DNA of 64,000 nucleotides. It comes from Phascolarctobacterium sp. GTDB taxonomy: Bacteria; Bacillota; Negativicutes; Acidaminococcales; Acidaminococcaceae. Both the position numbers and the translations under genes were made by a program. Below are positions 35,540 through 44,195 of this stretch, in pieces (positions within the stretch are counted from its first letter, which is position 1; every line of letters begins with the position of its first letter). The notes beneath the pieces were generated by a model. It saw only the letters and a list, made by a program, of their open reading frames with translations. It was not told the DNA's origin and ran no database searches. The stretch covers positions 62,001 through 126,000 of the forward strand of contig JAUNOC010000002.1 of NCBI GenBank assembly GCA_030531205.1, in the 5' to 3' direction.

Positions 35540-35590
35540 AAATTAGTAATTAGTAATGAGTAATTGTGGTAAGATGTTTCTGTGATTATA
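35540..35590 (+). repeat. Second B-A unit of cluster 3
   Basis: AATTAGTAATTAGTAATGAG units followed by an A core variant with GATGTTTCTGTGATTATA. Confidence 0.75.
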
Positions 35591-35604
35591 TAGTTAAATT
35601 TTGT

Positions 35605-35749
35605 TTCTTTGTCGCAATTAGGGAAATACCTGAATTTTCTTTGGGAAATTCAGGTATTTCCCCAGTTTAGAATTTTACCGGACTTTTTCTCTTTGTTGTC
35701 GCAAGTCGGGAAATTTAGTCATTTTCATAAGAAAATGACTAAATTTCCC
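35605..35749. repeat. Two consecutive perfect hairpin units with shared head
   Basis: Unit 1: head CTTTGTCGCAA, then arm GGGAAATACCTGAATTT (35621-35637), 8-base loop, perfect complement (35646-35662). Unit 2: head CTTTGTTGTCGCAA, then arm GGGAAATTTAGTCATTTTC (35708-35726), loop ATAA, perfect complement (35731-35749). The arms share GGGAAAT but differ inside, while pairing is perfect in both. An 86-codon frame across them (35609-35869) has no coding character. Confidence 0.85.
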
Positions 35750-35797
35750 TGTTTTTATTTTTGTTTCGCTTTTAACTCATCGTTGAAAAGTATTCAA

Positions 35798-36158
35798 AAC
35801 AGCAAAATCTCATTTCTAAAATGGCGACATTTTATATCAAAATGTCGCCATTTTGAAATTAACTTTTAACGCTTTTAATTGCGTTTTAGTGACGAGTAAA
35901 AATAGAAATGTGTCTGAAGTGATATAAGACCGCATCAGTATGATATCATTTTGACGCTGTAACAAAAAGCAAAATGAAAAATTATTTTGATTAGAATTGG
36001 GAAGTTGGCATAAAGCGAAAGTAACTCTCTCCTTGGGGAGAGAGTACCCGTAGGGGGAGTGTGGGGAAACATTGGATAAGGTTGTTACTTCCTGTTGAAA
36101 TTATGAAAAGTGCGGAGTTTTACCCACACCCTTTTATTCCCTCTCCCCAGGGAGAGGG
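35798..36158. repeat. Uninterrupted copy of the compound hairpin repeat
   Basis: Starts ACAGCAAAATCTC, then a perfect hairpin AAAATGGCGACATTTT / ATATC / AAAATGTCGCCATTTT (35818-35854), an imperfect hairpin (about 35909-35958), and two CCTCTCC-type palindromes. It is the sibling of 12278-12317 plus 13411-13735 and is the empty site of the IS30 insertion. The 36159-36234 tail carries a module (GCTGACACCTGATACTT) also seen near 63164. No gene is seen in 35265-36303. Confidence 0.85.
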
Positions 36159-36234
36159 TTAAGTTCGCATAAAACTAACTTTTGGCTGACACCTGATACT
36201 TAACTTCTAATCGCTAAAAAATCTCATTTCCCTC

Positions 36235-36264
36235 TTGCAATATATCTTTATAAAGTATTATAAT
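36235..36264 (+). promoter_or_regulatory. Promoter of lapA-like/recJ
   Basis: TTGCAA (36235-36240) and TATAAT (36259-36264) with an 18-bp spacer, 40 bp before the first ATG. Confidence 0.75.
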
Positions 36265-36303
36265 ATTGATTATCTATTTTTACGTATAGAAAGGGGTACG
36301 GTT

Positions 36304-36702
36304 ATGCCTTATTTGATTTTGACGAGTGTTATCAGTATTATTGTGGCTTTGTTGGCTTTGCAAAATGGTGCCAATACTTCTTTGAATTTTATTTTGTGGC
36401 AATTTGAGATTCCTTTGATTTGTGTAATTTTAGGTTCTTTCTTGGCCGGGGCTTTGGTGTCCAGTTTGATTTTGATGTACAGCAAACTGCAACATTTGGT
36501 AACCAACTACAAAAATAATCAGGAAATTAAGCGTTTAAATAAGCAGGTGGATGATTTGAAGGCCAATATTGCTCTTTTAACTGAACCTGTGCATACGGTG
36601 AATGTGGAGAGTGAAGAAGTGAAAGTGGAGGATGCTACCACTACTCCGGTGGATAAACCCGCAGAGGAGAAGAAGTCAGAAGAGGTAGTTAAAGTTCAAT
36701 AA
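36304..36702 (+). CDS. LapA-like (DUF1049) membrane protein
   Basis: The 132-residue protein has two N-terminal membrane segments (about 2-19 and 35-58) with the LALQNGANTSLNFILWQFEIP loop of DUF1049/LapA between them, then a coiled coil (about 68-95) and an acidic tail. LapA proteins assist lipopolysaccharide assembly in other diderms. GAAAGGGG precedes the ATG. It overlaps recJ by one base. Confidence 0.8.
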   Translation: MPYLILTSVISIIVALLALQNGANTSLNFILWQFEIPLICVILGSFLAGALVSSLILMYSKLQHLVTNYKNNQEIKRLNKQVDDLKANIALLTEPVHTVNVESEEVKVEDATTTPVDKPAEEKKSEEVVKVQ

Positions 36703-39020
36703 TGATTTTCAAAGAGAAGATTTTAGAGATTAGTGAAATAGATAGTCCAAAGGCAAGGCAACTGGCGGATGTTCTTGGTGTCAGTTCTTTGGTTACAGGT
36801 GTTCTGCTTTCAAGAGGTTTTGCAGATGTGGCCGCTATGCGGGATTTTTTATTTGGAAAAGAGAAACCTTTTTATGATCCTTTTTTGTTAAAGGATATGG
36901 ATTTGGCATGTGACCGTATTGAAAGGGCTCTTGCCAATAATGAGAAGATAACAGTTTATGGTGATTATGATGTGGATGGGATTACGGCTTCCAGTTTGCT
37001 GATTCAATATTTGCGGAGCCGTTCTGCCAGGGTGGAGAGTTATATTCCACAAAGAAAGAATGAGGGGTATGGTCTGAACGGTGCCGCTTTGGAAAATATT
37101 GTTGCGGGTGGGACAACTCTTTTGATTACGGTGGACTGCGGTATCAGCAATCATGTTGAGATTGCCGGTTGTCCTAAGAGCATGGATGTGATTGTAACTG
37201 ACCATCATACGGTGCCGGAAACTATTCCTGTGGCAGTGGCGGTAATTAATCCCCATCGGCCTGACTGCATTTATCCTTTTAAGGAATTGTGCGGAGTTGG
37301 TGTGGTATTTAAGTTGTGTCAGGCGCTGGCACAAAGACAGGGCAAGGAGTGGCAGGAGTATTTGGAATTTGTCACTTTGGGCACTGTGGCGGATATTGTT
37401 CCTCTTTTGGATGAGAACAGGGAGATTGTACGCTGTGGTCTGAAAAATTTTGTTAATACTAAGTCCGTGGGGTTAAGGGCTTTGGTCAATAAGTCCCTGC
37501 CGGATAATGCTAAGGTTAATGCGGACAGGATTGCTTTTACTTTGGCACCCCGTTTGAATGCGGTGGGCAGGTTGGGAAACGCCAGTTTTGCGGTGGAACT
37601 TTTGACAACGGAGAATGAGGAACGGGCAGTGGAACTGGCTAATTTATTGGACAGCGAGAATTTGGAACGGCAACAAATCAGCACTGGGATTTTGGAAAAG
37701 GCGGAGCAACTTTTGTCCCAGGAAGAGCATGTGGATACTGCCATCATTTTGAAGTCACCTAACTGGCATCAGGGGGTTATTGGTATTGTTGCTTCCCGTC
37801 TGGTGGAGAGGTATCATTTGCCGGTAATTTTGTTCAGTGAGGATGGTGATGTCTGCAAGGGCAGTTGCCGCAGTATCGCGCCTTTGAATATTTATGATGC
37901 TCTTTGTGCTGTGGCTGGGGATATTGAGAAGTTTGGCGGTCATAAGCAGGCGGCGGGGCTTTCCATTAAGACGGAAAATTTTTCTGCGTTCAAGCAGCAT
38001 TTTAAGGAATATGTGGCAAAAACTTTGCGGCCTGAGGAGTTCCGTCATGTGCAGCATGTTGATGTTGAGCTTAAGGACAAGTACATTACCATCAGGGATG
38101 TGGAACAGATGAGTTTGCTGGAGCCATACGGTTGTGATAATTCTGCGCCTATTTTTGCTTACAGAGATGTGAAAATACGCAATTACCGCTATATGGGAGC
38201 GCAAAAAAATCATCTGAGTTTTGATGTTGCCAAGGGGGAGTCGGCTTATCGTGGTGTGGTTTGGCATCAGCCGGAGTTTGCCAAGGTGTTGGATACTCAG
38301 GGGACGGTAGCGGATGTAGCTTTCCAACCTTTTGTTAATGAGTGGAACAACAGTGTTTCGGTGCAGTTGAATGTTTTGTCCATGGTTCCCCGGCTGGCGG
38401 TTTTTGATTTCCGTCACGGTGAAAAAGATAAATTAAAGACCTTGGTGGAACTGGTGCATGGGGAGAGCAATCTGGAAGTTCTTGTCAATGGTGATAAGAA
38501 TGTGTGCCGTGATGTGTTTGCCAGCCACTTGGGGAATAATCTGCAATATTTGAGTATTCGCAATTATGACGAACTTGATGCAGTCAGCGGTACAACGGTG
38601 GTGTTGTATGATTTGCCAAATGTGAGGGTTAAGGAACTTATCCAAAGTTTGCCGGCACAGGTTAAGCGGATGATAATTCTCTACAACAACGAGGATTACA
38701 AACTGTTTTTTGCCAGTCATCCGGATTTGAATTCTATGCGGAGTATTTATTTGTTTTACAGGAGCATTTTTGATAAGAACGGCAGTTTTAATTACAAATC
38801 GCTCATAAATGAAAACTCCAATCTACATATTGCCAGTATGCAGGTTTTGCAGGAATTGGGACTGGTGGAATTGGACGGGGATATAGTGAAGGATATGAAA
38901 TTTGTCAAGGTGGATATTGCTTCTTCCCCCCTGTTCGTATCTTTGAATGAGATAAGACAGAAATATTCTAAAATTTGTTCAGAAAATTTGCGCATCAGCC
39001 GTTATGATATGTTACGGTGA
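36702..39020 (+). CDS. recJ: Single-stranded-DNA exonuclease RecJ
   Basis: The 772-residue DHH-family nuclease has VYGDYDVDGITASSLL, VDCGISNH, VTDHHTVPE and the GHKQAAGLSI block of the DHHA1 domain, followed by an OB domain (PIFAYRDVKIRNYRYMGAQK) and a long C-terminal region seen in Firmicute RecJ. It degrades 5' ssDNA in recombination and repair. It is coupled to the LapA-like gene. Confidence 0.95.
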   Translation: MIFKEKILEISEIDSPKARQLADVLGVSSLVTGVLLSRGFADVAAMRDFLFGKEKPFYDPFLLKDMDLACDRIERALANNEKITVYGDYDVDGITASSLLIQYLRSRSARVESYIPQRKNEGYGLNGAALENIVAGGTTLLITVDCGISNHVEIAGCPKSMDVIVTDHHTVPETIPVAVAVINPHRPDCIYPFKELCGVGVVFKLCQALAQRQGKEWQEYLEFVTLGTVADIVPLLDENREIVRCGLKNFVNTKSVGLRALVNKSLPDNAKVNADRIAFTLAPRLNAVGRLGNASFAVELLTTENEERAVELANLLDSENLERQQISTGILEKAEQLLSQEEHVDTAIILKSPNWHQGVIGIVASRLVERYHLPVILFSEDGDVCKGSCRSIAPLNIYDALCAVAGDIEKFGGHKQAAGLSIKTENFSAFKQHFKEYVAKTLRPEEFRHVQHVDVELKDKYITIRDVEQMSLLEPYGCDNSAPIFAYRDVKIRNYRYMGAQKNHLSFDVAKGESAYRGVVWHQPEFAKVLDTQGTVADVAFQPFVNEWNNSVSVQLNVLSMVPRLAVFDFRHGEKDKLKTLVELVHGESNLEVLVNGDKNVCRDVFASHLGNNLQYLSIRNYDELDAVSGTTVVLYDLPNVRVKELIQSLPAQVKRMIILYNNEDYKLFFASHPDLNSMRSIYLFYRSIFDKNGSFNYKSLINENSNLHIASMQVLQELGLVELDGDIVKDMKFVKVDIASSPLFVSLNEIRQKYSKICSENLRISRYDMLR

Positions 39021-39035
39021 ACTGAGGTTTTTTAG

Positions 39036-41249
39036 ATGCATAATGTTGCCGGTATTGTTGCTTTAGACGATATTTTCTCAACAATTGAACAATATATGAC
39101 GGATGAGCAGATTGACTTTGTGCGTAAGGCCTTTGAACTGGCACAGGAAGCGCACAAGGACCAGATGCGGATGTCGGGTGAACCTTACATTACTCATCCT
39201 GTTGGGGTTGCAGGGATTCTGTCCGGTCTTAGGATGGATGAAAAATGTTTGGCAGCGGCTTTTTTGCATGATGTGGTGGAGGATACTTCTTTTCCCATTG
39301 AGGATATTAAGCAGAAGTTTGGGGACGAGGTTGCCCTCTTGGTGGACGGCGTTACCAAACTTGGAAAGATTGCTTATGTCAGCACGGAAGAGCGGCAGAT
39401 TGAAAATTACAGAAAAATGTTCTTGGCCATGGCCAAGGATATCCGGGTGGTGCTGATTAAATTGGCGGACCGGCTGCATAATATGCGTACTATTAAATAT
39501 TTGCCGGAGTATAAGCAAAACAGAATCTCTGAGGAAACTTTGGAAATTTATGCTCCTTTGGCAAATCGGCTTGGTATTCATGCTATTAAGTGGGAACTGG
39601 AAGATTTGGCGTTTCGTTATACTCAACCGGAAATTTATGCCCAGTTGCAACAGGGTGTAAAGGTTAAGCGTCAAGAGCGTGAGGCAATGGTCTTTGCGGC
39701 CATGGAGGTTCTGAAAAAGAAACTGGACGAGGCCGGTATTCACTATGAAATTCAGGGGCGTCCGAAGAACTTCTATAGCATTCACAGAAAAATGCTGAAA
39801 TATAGGACTACGGATATTAATGAGATTTATGATTTGCTGGCAGTTCGGGTTATGGTGGATACGGTACAGGACTGTTATGGGGTTCTCGGTATGGTACATA
39901 CACTTTGGAAACCCATTCCCGGTAAATTTAAGGATTATATTGCGGTGCCTAAATCTAATGGTTACCAATCATTGCACACAACAGTGGTGAGCAATGGAGG
40001 ACAACCTTTGGAAATTCAGATTCGTACCTTTGAGATGCACAGGGTCAGTGAATATGGTGTTGCTGCCCATTGGCGTTACAAGAAACAAGGTAATTCTGAA
40101 GGGGGCAGGGACAGCAAGTTTGATGTGAAGTTAAACTGGATCCGTCAACTTTTGGAATGGCATAAGGAAGTTAATGATGCCAATGATTTTGTGGATACGG
40201 TAAAGACGGATATTTTTGGTGATGAGGTTTTTGTTTTCACTCCCCGTGGAGATGTTATTGATTTGCCGCAGGGTGCTGTGCCTATTGATTTTGCTTACCG
40301 TATTCATACAGATGTGGGTAACCGTTGTACTGGTGCCAAGATTAATGGGCGTATTGTACATCTTGATACCAAGTTGAAAAACGGTGATATTGTGGAAGTT
40401 ATTACTTCCAAGACGGCTAATGGCCCCAGTCGGGACTGGATGAAGATTTGTGGCAGTAATGATACTCGTAACAAAATCCGCAATTGGTTCAAAAAGGAGC
40501 GGCGGGAAGAAAATATTGTTAAGGGCAGGGAAATGCTTGAGGATGAAATCAAGCATTTGGGCTATGATGTAAAGACCTTTGCCGCTGCTGAAAAATTAGA
40601 AAAAATCTATACCAAACTGCATATTGATAATGAAGAAAATATGTATGCGGCCATTGGCTATGGTGGTTTGACTGTTCATACAGTTATAACCAAACTTGTT
40701 GATTTTTATAAAAAAGAGCAACAGGTAAATAATTCCAAGGACTTAACCACCCTTTTGGCTGGGCTTAAGCCACGTGTTTCAAAATCTGCTTCCAGTCATG
40801 GAATTTTGGTGAAGGGTGAGGGTGGTATTATGGTAAAGTTGGCCCGTTGCTGCAACCCTATTCCCGGTGATGCTATTGTGGGGTATATTACCCGTGGCAG
40901 TGGTGTCAGTGTGCACAGAAAAGATTGTGTGCATGTTTTGAAAAATAATTTTTCTGAGCAGGAACGGATGATAGACGTTTCCTGGGATGTCAGTTTGGAT
41001 AAGATTTACAAAGTCAATATTATCATTGTTTCTGAAAATAAGCCGGGAATGATGGGAGATATTATGACCATTACCACGGATGCTAAATTAAATTTGTACA
41101 GCGTGAATTGCCATATTGAGAACGCATCCAAAAACGCTATTACTACTTTAGGTATTGAGATTACCACTTTACAACAATTAGAGTATGTTATGAACCGTAT
41201 TCGCAGGGTAAGGGGCGTATTCAGTGTGGAAAGGGCAACCTTTGTTTGA
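39036..41249 (+). CDS. relA: Bifunctional (p)ppGpp synthetase/hydrolase Rel
   Basis: The 737-residue alarmone enzyme has an HD hydrolase domain with an intact HDVVEDT, a synthetase domain (RPKNFYSIHRKM, AVPKSNGYQSLHTTVV), TGS domain (DEVFVFTPRGDVIDLPQGAV), a zinc-finger-like region (LARCCNPIPGDAIVGY) and a C-terminal ACT domain. Both catalytic halves look intact. It sits between recJ and a metallo-hydrolase gene as in many Firmicutes. Confidence 0.95.
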   Translation: MHNVAGIVALDDIFSTIEQYMTDEQIDFVRKAFELAQEAHKDQMRMSGEPYITHPVGVAGILSGLRMDEKCLAAAFLHDVVEDTSFPIEDIKQKFGDEVALLVDGVTKLGKIAYVSTEERQIENYRKMFLAMAKDIRVVLIKLADRLHNMRTIKYLPEYKQNRISEETLEIYAPLANRLGIHAIKWELEDLAFRYTQPEIYAQLQQGVKVKRQEREAMVFAAMEVLKKKLDEAGIHYEIQGRPKNFYSIHRKMLKYRTTDINEIYDLLAVRVMVDTVQDCYGVLGMVHTLWKPIPGKFKDYIAVPKSNGYQSLHTTVVSNGGQPLEIQIRTFEMHRVSEYGVAAHWRYKKQGNSEGGRDSKFDVKLNWIRQLLEWHKEVNDANDFVDTVKTDIFGDEVFVFTPRGDVIDLPQGAVPIDFAYRIHTDVGNRCTGAKINGRIVHLDTKLKNGDIVEVITSKTANGPSRDWMKICGSNDTRNKIRNWFKKERREENIVKGREMLEDEIKHLGYDVKTFAAAEKLEKIYTKLHIDNEENMYAAIGYGGLTVHTVITKLVDFYKKEQQVNNSKDLTTLLAGLKPRVSKSASSHGILVKGEGGIMVKLARCCNPIPGDAIVGYITRGSGVSVHRKDCVHVLKNNFSEQERMIDVSWDVSLDKIYKVNIIIVSENKPGMMGDIMTITTDAKLNLYSVNCHIENASKNAITTLGIEITTLQQLEYVMNRIRRVRGVFSVERATFV

Positions 41250-41260
41250 GGGAGGATTTT

Positions 41261-41881
41261 ATGAAGGTACATCATGTGGAAGTTGCTCCCATTGGCACTA
41301 ATTGCTATGTTGGGGTGAATGAAAAAACTAATGAAGCCGTTGTGGTTGACCCGGGGGGCAGTCCTGAGTTAATCATTGGTCTTTTGAAGCAGTTGAATGT
41401 GCAGGTTAAGGCAATTTTTCTGACTCACGGTCACATGGATCATATTGGGGCATTGAACGAAATCAAGGAATATACAGGAGCAAAGGTTTATGTCAGCAAG
41501 GAAGATGCACCTATGCTGAAAAATCCTCAGAGCAGTTTGGCAGCGTTTTTCGGCACGGATTTGGTCTGCCCTGACCCGGATAAGTTTTACGGGCAGGGGG
41601 ATGAGGTTACAGAGGCAGGTATGACCTTCAAAGTGTTGGCAACTCCCGGACATACTCCCGGAGGTGTTTGCCTTCATTCCGGGGATGTGGTTTTCTGCGG
41701 GGATACCATTTTTTGTGAATCTGTTGGCAGAACAGATTTTCCGGGTGGGTCTTACAAGCAACTTTTGCAAAGCATAAAAGAGAAACTTTTGATTTTAGAC
41801 GATAAAACCAAATTATTGCCCGGTCATGGGCCGTCCACCACTGTGGATTGGGAAAAGCGGAGGAATCCATTTTTGCAATGA
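41261..41881 (+). CDS. Metallo-beta-lactamase fold hydrolase (glyoxalase II-like)
   Basis: The 206-residue protein has the metal motif THGHMDHIGAL, GHTPGGVCL, FCGDTIF and LLPGHGPSTT. These are the marks of the YcbL/glyoxalase II-like group; the true substrate is unknown. GGGAGG six bases before the ATG fixes the start at 41261 rather than a TTG at 41246. It ends with ATGA overlap onto the next gene. Confidence 0.9.
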   Translation: MKVHHVEVAPIGTNCYVGVNEKTNEAVVVDPGGSPELIIGLLKQLNVQVKAIFLTHGHMDHIGALNEIKEYTGAKVYVSKEDAPMLKNPQSSLAAFFGTDLVCPDPDKFYGQGDEVTEAGMTFKVLATPGHTPGGVCLHSGDVVFCGDTIFCESVGRTDFPGGSYKQLLQSIKEKLLILDDKTKLLPGHGPSTTVDWEKRRNPFLQ

Positions 41882-42939
41882 TTACTTTTTCACAATTTCG
41901 TAAAAGTGTAGTTTTCAAATTGTTTGTTGCAGTAGCCGGTTCATACTTTTTGTATGTAATTAGCGGTTTTTTGTTTCCGTTATTTTTGGCTTTGGCATTG
42001 AGTTTTCTTTTGGCGCCCATTGTACGGTTTTTTGAAAAACTGACTATGGGACAGGGAACGATTCACATTTCCCGTGGTGTAGCTATTTTTTTGAGTTTTG
42101 TGGTTTTCGCTCTTTTTATAGCCATATTAGTTGCAGTAATTGCGCCCCCGTTGCTTGACCAGGTTAATGAATTAATCAGTCATTTTCCTGAGTATGCCCA
42201 AAGGGCGCATGTTCAGGACTGGCAGAGTATTCTTCGGGACGGTAATTACCCCACATTGCCCAGTAATTTAAATAACATTGCGGACAGTTTAGTGGGCTGG
42301 ACTATGGGAATTATCGGTAATATGCTCCGCCGTCTGATTTCTTCCAGTATGGATATTGTGGCCAATATTGTGGGACTTATTGTGGTTCCGTTTTTGAGTT
42401 TCTATTTTCTCAAAGATTGGCGGGAACTTTGCCAAATGTTTGTGAATCTTTTTACCCCTGAGGTACGTCCCAAAGTTGAGGATATTTTGAAAAATTTGGG
42501 GGAAACTTTAGGAAATTATGTCATTGGCTTGGGAAAACTTTGTCTTATTTCCGGAATTGTTGTAATGTTTGGCACTTTTTGCATCGGCATCGGTTATCCT
42601 TTAGTATTTGGCTTTGTGGCGGTTTTGTCAGAAACAATTCCTATTTTCGGGCCTGTTTTTGGTGCTGCGGCAGCGATTTTCACGGCTTATGATTTGAGTA
42701 TTACTCACGCAATTTATACAGCCCTTTTCTATGGCGTGTACTATTTGCTTGATGCTAATGTGCTGATGCCGAAAATCATGGGTAAAACCATTGATTTGCC
42801 GGCGGTAGTATTATTGATTTCTTTGATGATTGGTGGTAAACTATTTGGCATTTTAGGTATGCTTTTTGCAGTACCTGTGGCAGGGGTTTACCGTGTACTG
42901 TATAAAGAATTGTGGCATGAGGAGGAGAAAAAATGCTGA
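41878..42939 (+). CDS. AI-2E family transporter
   Basis: The 353-residue membrane protein has about eight hydrophobic segments and the family blocks PLFLALALSFLLAPIVRFFE, VVPFLSFYFLKDW and SETIPIFGPVFGAAAA. Family members export various small molecules; the autoinducer role suggested by the name is shown in few. GGAGGA precedes the start. It overlaps hisS by seven bases. Confidence 0.9.
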   Translation: MITFSQFRKSVVFKLFVAVAGSYFLYVISGFLFPLFLALALSFLLAPIVRFFEKLTMGQGTIHISRGVAIFLSFVVFALFIAILVAVIAPPLLDQVNELISHFPEYAQRAHVQDWQSILRDGNYPTLPSNLNNIADSLVGWTMGIIGNMLRRLISSSMDIVANIVGLIVVPFLSFYFLKDWRELCQMFVNLFTPEVRPKVEDILKNLGETLGNYVIGLGKLCLISGIVVMFGTFCIGIGYPLVFGFVAVLSETIPIFGPVFGAAAAIFTAYDLSITHAIYTALFYGVYYLLDANVLMPKIMGKTIDLPAVVLLISLMIGGKLFGILGMLFAVPVAGVYRVLYKELWHEEEKKC

Positions 42940-44195
42940 CAACTGCTCCCAGGGGAACGAAGGATATTTTGCCGGAGGAGGTTGGTTCCTGGCGTTATTT
43001 GGAAAATATTTTGCGTCAGGTCAGTGCATCTTACGGCTTCAAAGAAATACGTACTCCTATCTTTGAACATACGGAGTTGTTCAAGAGGGGAATTGGAGAT
43101 GCTACGGATGTGGTGGAAAAAGAGATGTACACTTTTTTAGACAGGGGAGAACGTTCCGTCACATTAAGGCCTGAAAATACGGCCAGTGCTATGCGTGCTT
43201 ATGTAGAGCATAAACTTTACGGAGAGCAACAGGCAACCAAATTGTTTTATATCGGCAGCATGTTCCGTTATGACAGGCCTCAGGCAGGGCGGCTTCGTGA
43301 GTTCCACCAATATGGAGTGGAATCCATCGCTTCAGCAAGTCCCAGTGCGGATGCGGAAACTATTTTGCTGGCTTTGGAAATTTTAGAAAAATTGGGACTG
43401 AAGGACTGGGAGCTGAAAATTAATTCCGTTGGTTGTCCGAATTGCCGTCCCCAATACGGGGAAAAATTGAAAGAATATTTCCGTCCGCATTTGGATAAAC
43501 TTTGTAAGGACTGTCAGGAAAGATTTAACAAAAATCCTTTGCGTTTGTTAGATTGTAAAAATGATGCCTGTCATGCTGTGGCAGTTGGGGCACCGGCTTT
43601 GGAGGAATGTTTGTGCCCTGAATGTGCAGAGCATTTTGCAGGGGTGAAAAAACTTTTGGATGCAGCAGGAGTACCTTATACGGTTGACCATAGTTTAGTA
43701 CGCGGGCTTGATTATTACACTAAAACTGCCTTTGAAGTGCAATATCCACCTTTAGGTGCGCAGAGTGCAGTGCTGGGGGGGGGCAGATATGATGGCTTAA
43801 TTGAGCAGATTGGCGGCCCACCTACACCGGGAATTGGATTTGCCATGGGTATGGAACGTGTGCTTTTGGCATTGGAAAAGCAAAATCTTTTGCCTTCCCA
43901 ATCAGATGGGGCTGACGTATTCGTGGTGGCAACCGGTGCAGAGGTTTTCCCTGCGGCCTTCAAAACTGTTGCCCGGTTGAGGCACGGGGGATTAAAAGTG
44001 GAGTTTGATTTGGCTCAGGGAAGTATGAAGTCCCAGATGAAAAAAGCCAATCGGGCTCAGGCAAAACAGGTTCTTATTTTTGGCGAGGAAGAATTGGCAC
44101 GTGGTTCCGTGATTCTCAGGAATATGGCAACTGCTGAACAGAAAGAAATCGCCGTAGAGAATATTATAAAAGAACTAGGAGAGGTGGAAAAATGA
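42933..44195 (+). CDS. hisS: Histidyl-tRNA synthetase
   Basis: The 420-residue class II synthetase begins APRGTKDILPEE, has motif 2 in FRYDRPQAGRLREFHQYGVE, and the histidine motifs GLDYYTKTAFEV and GGGRYDGL. The glycines of the latter are encoded within a run of nine G residues (43775-43783). A C-terminal anticodon domain follows. GAGGAGGAG precedes the ATG. It overlaps aspS by four bases; no T-box leader is present. Confidence 0.96.
   Translation: MLTTAPRGTKDILPEEVGSWRYLENILRQVSASYGFKEIRTPIFEHTELFKRGIGDATDVVEKEMYTFLDRGERSVTLRPENTASAMRAYVEHKLYGEQQATKLFYIGSMFRYDRPQAGRLREFHQYGVESIASASPSADAETILLALEILEKLGLKDWELKINSVGCPNCRPQYGEKLKEYFRPHLDKLCKDCQERFNKNPLRLLDCKNDACHAVAVGAPALEECLCPECAEHFAGVKKLLDAAGVPYTVDHSLVRGLDYYTKTAFEVQYPPLGAQSAVLGGGRYDGLIEQIGGPPTPGIGFAMGMERVLLALEKQNLLPSQSDGADVFVVATGAEVFPAAFKTVARLRHGGLKVEFDLAQGSMKSQMKKANRAQAKQVLIFGEEELARGSVILRNMATAEQKEIAVENIIKELGEVEK

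Noticed and set aside
35609-35869. 86-codon open frame in the hairpin region
   Set aside because: It is formed by perfect inverted repeats, has no ribosome site, and its composition is that of the repeats.
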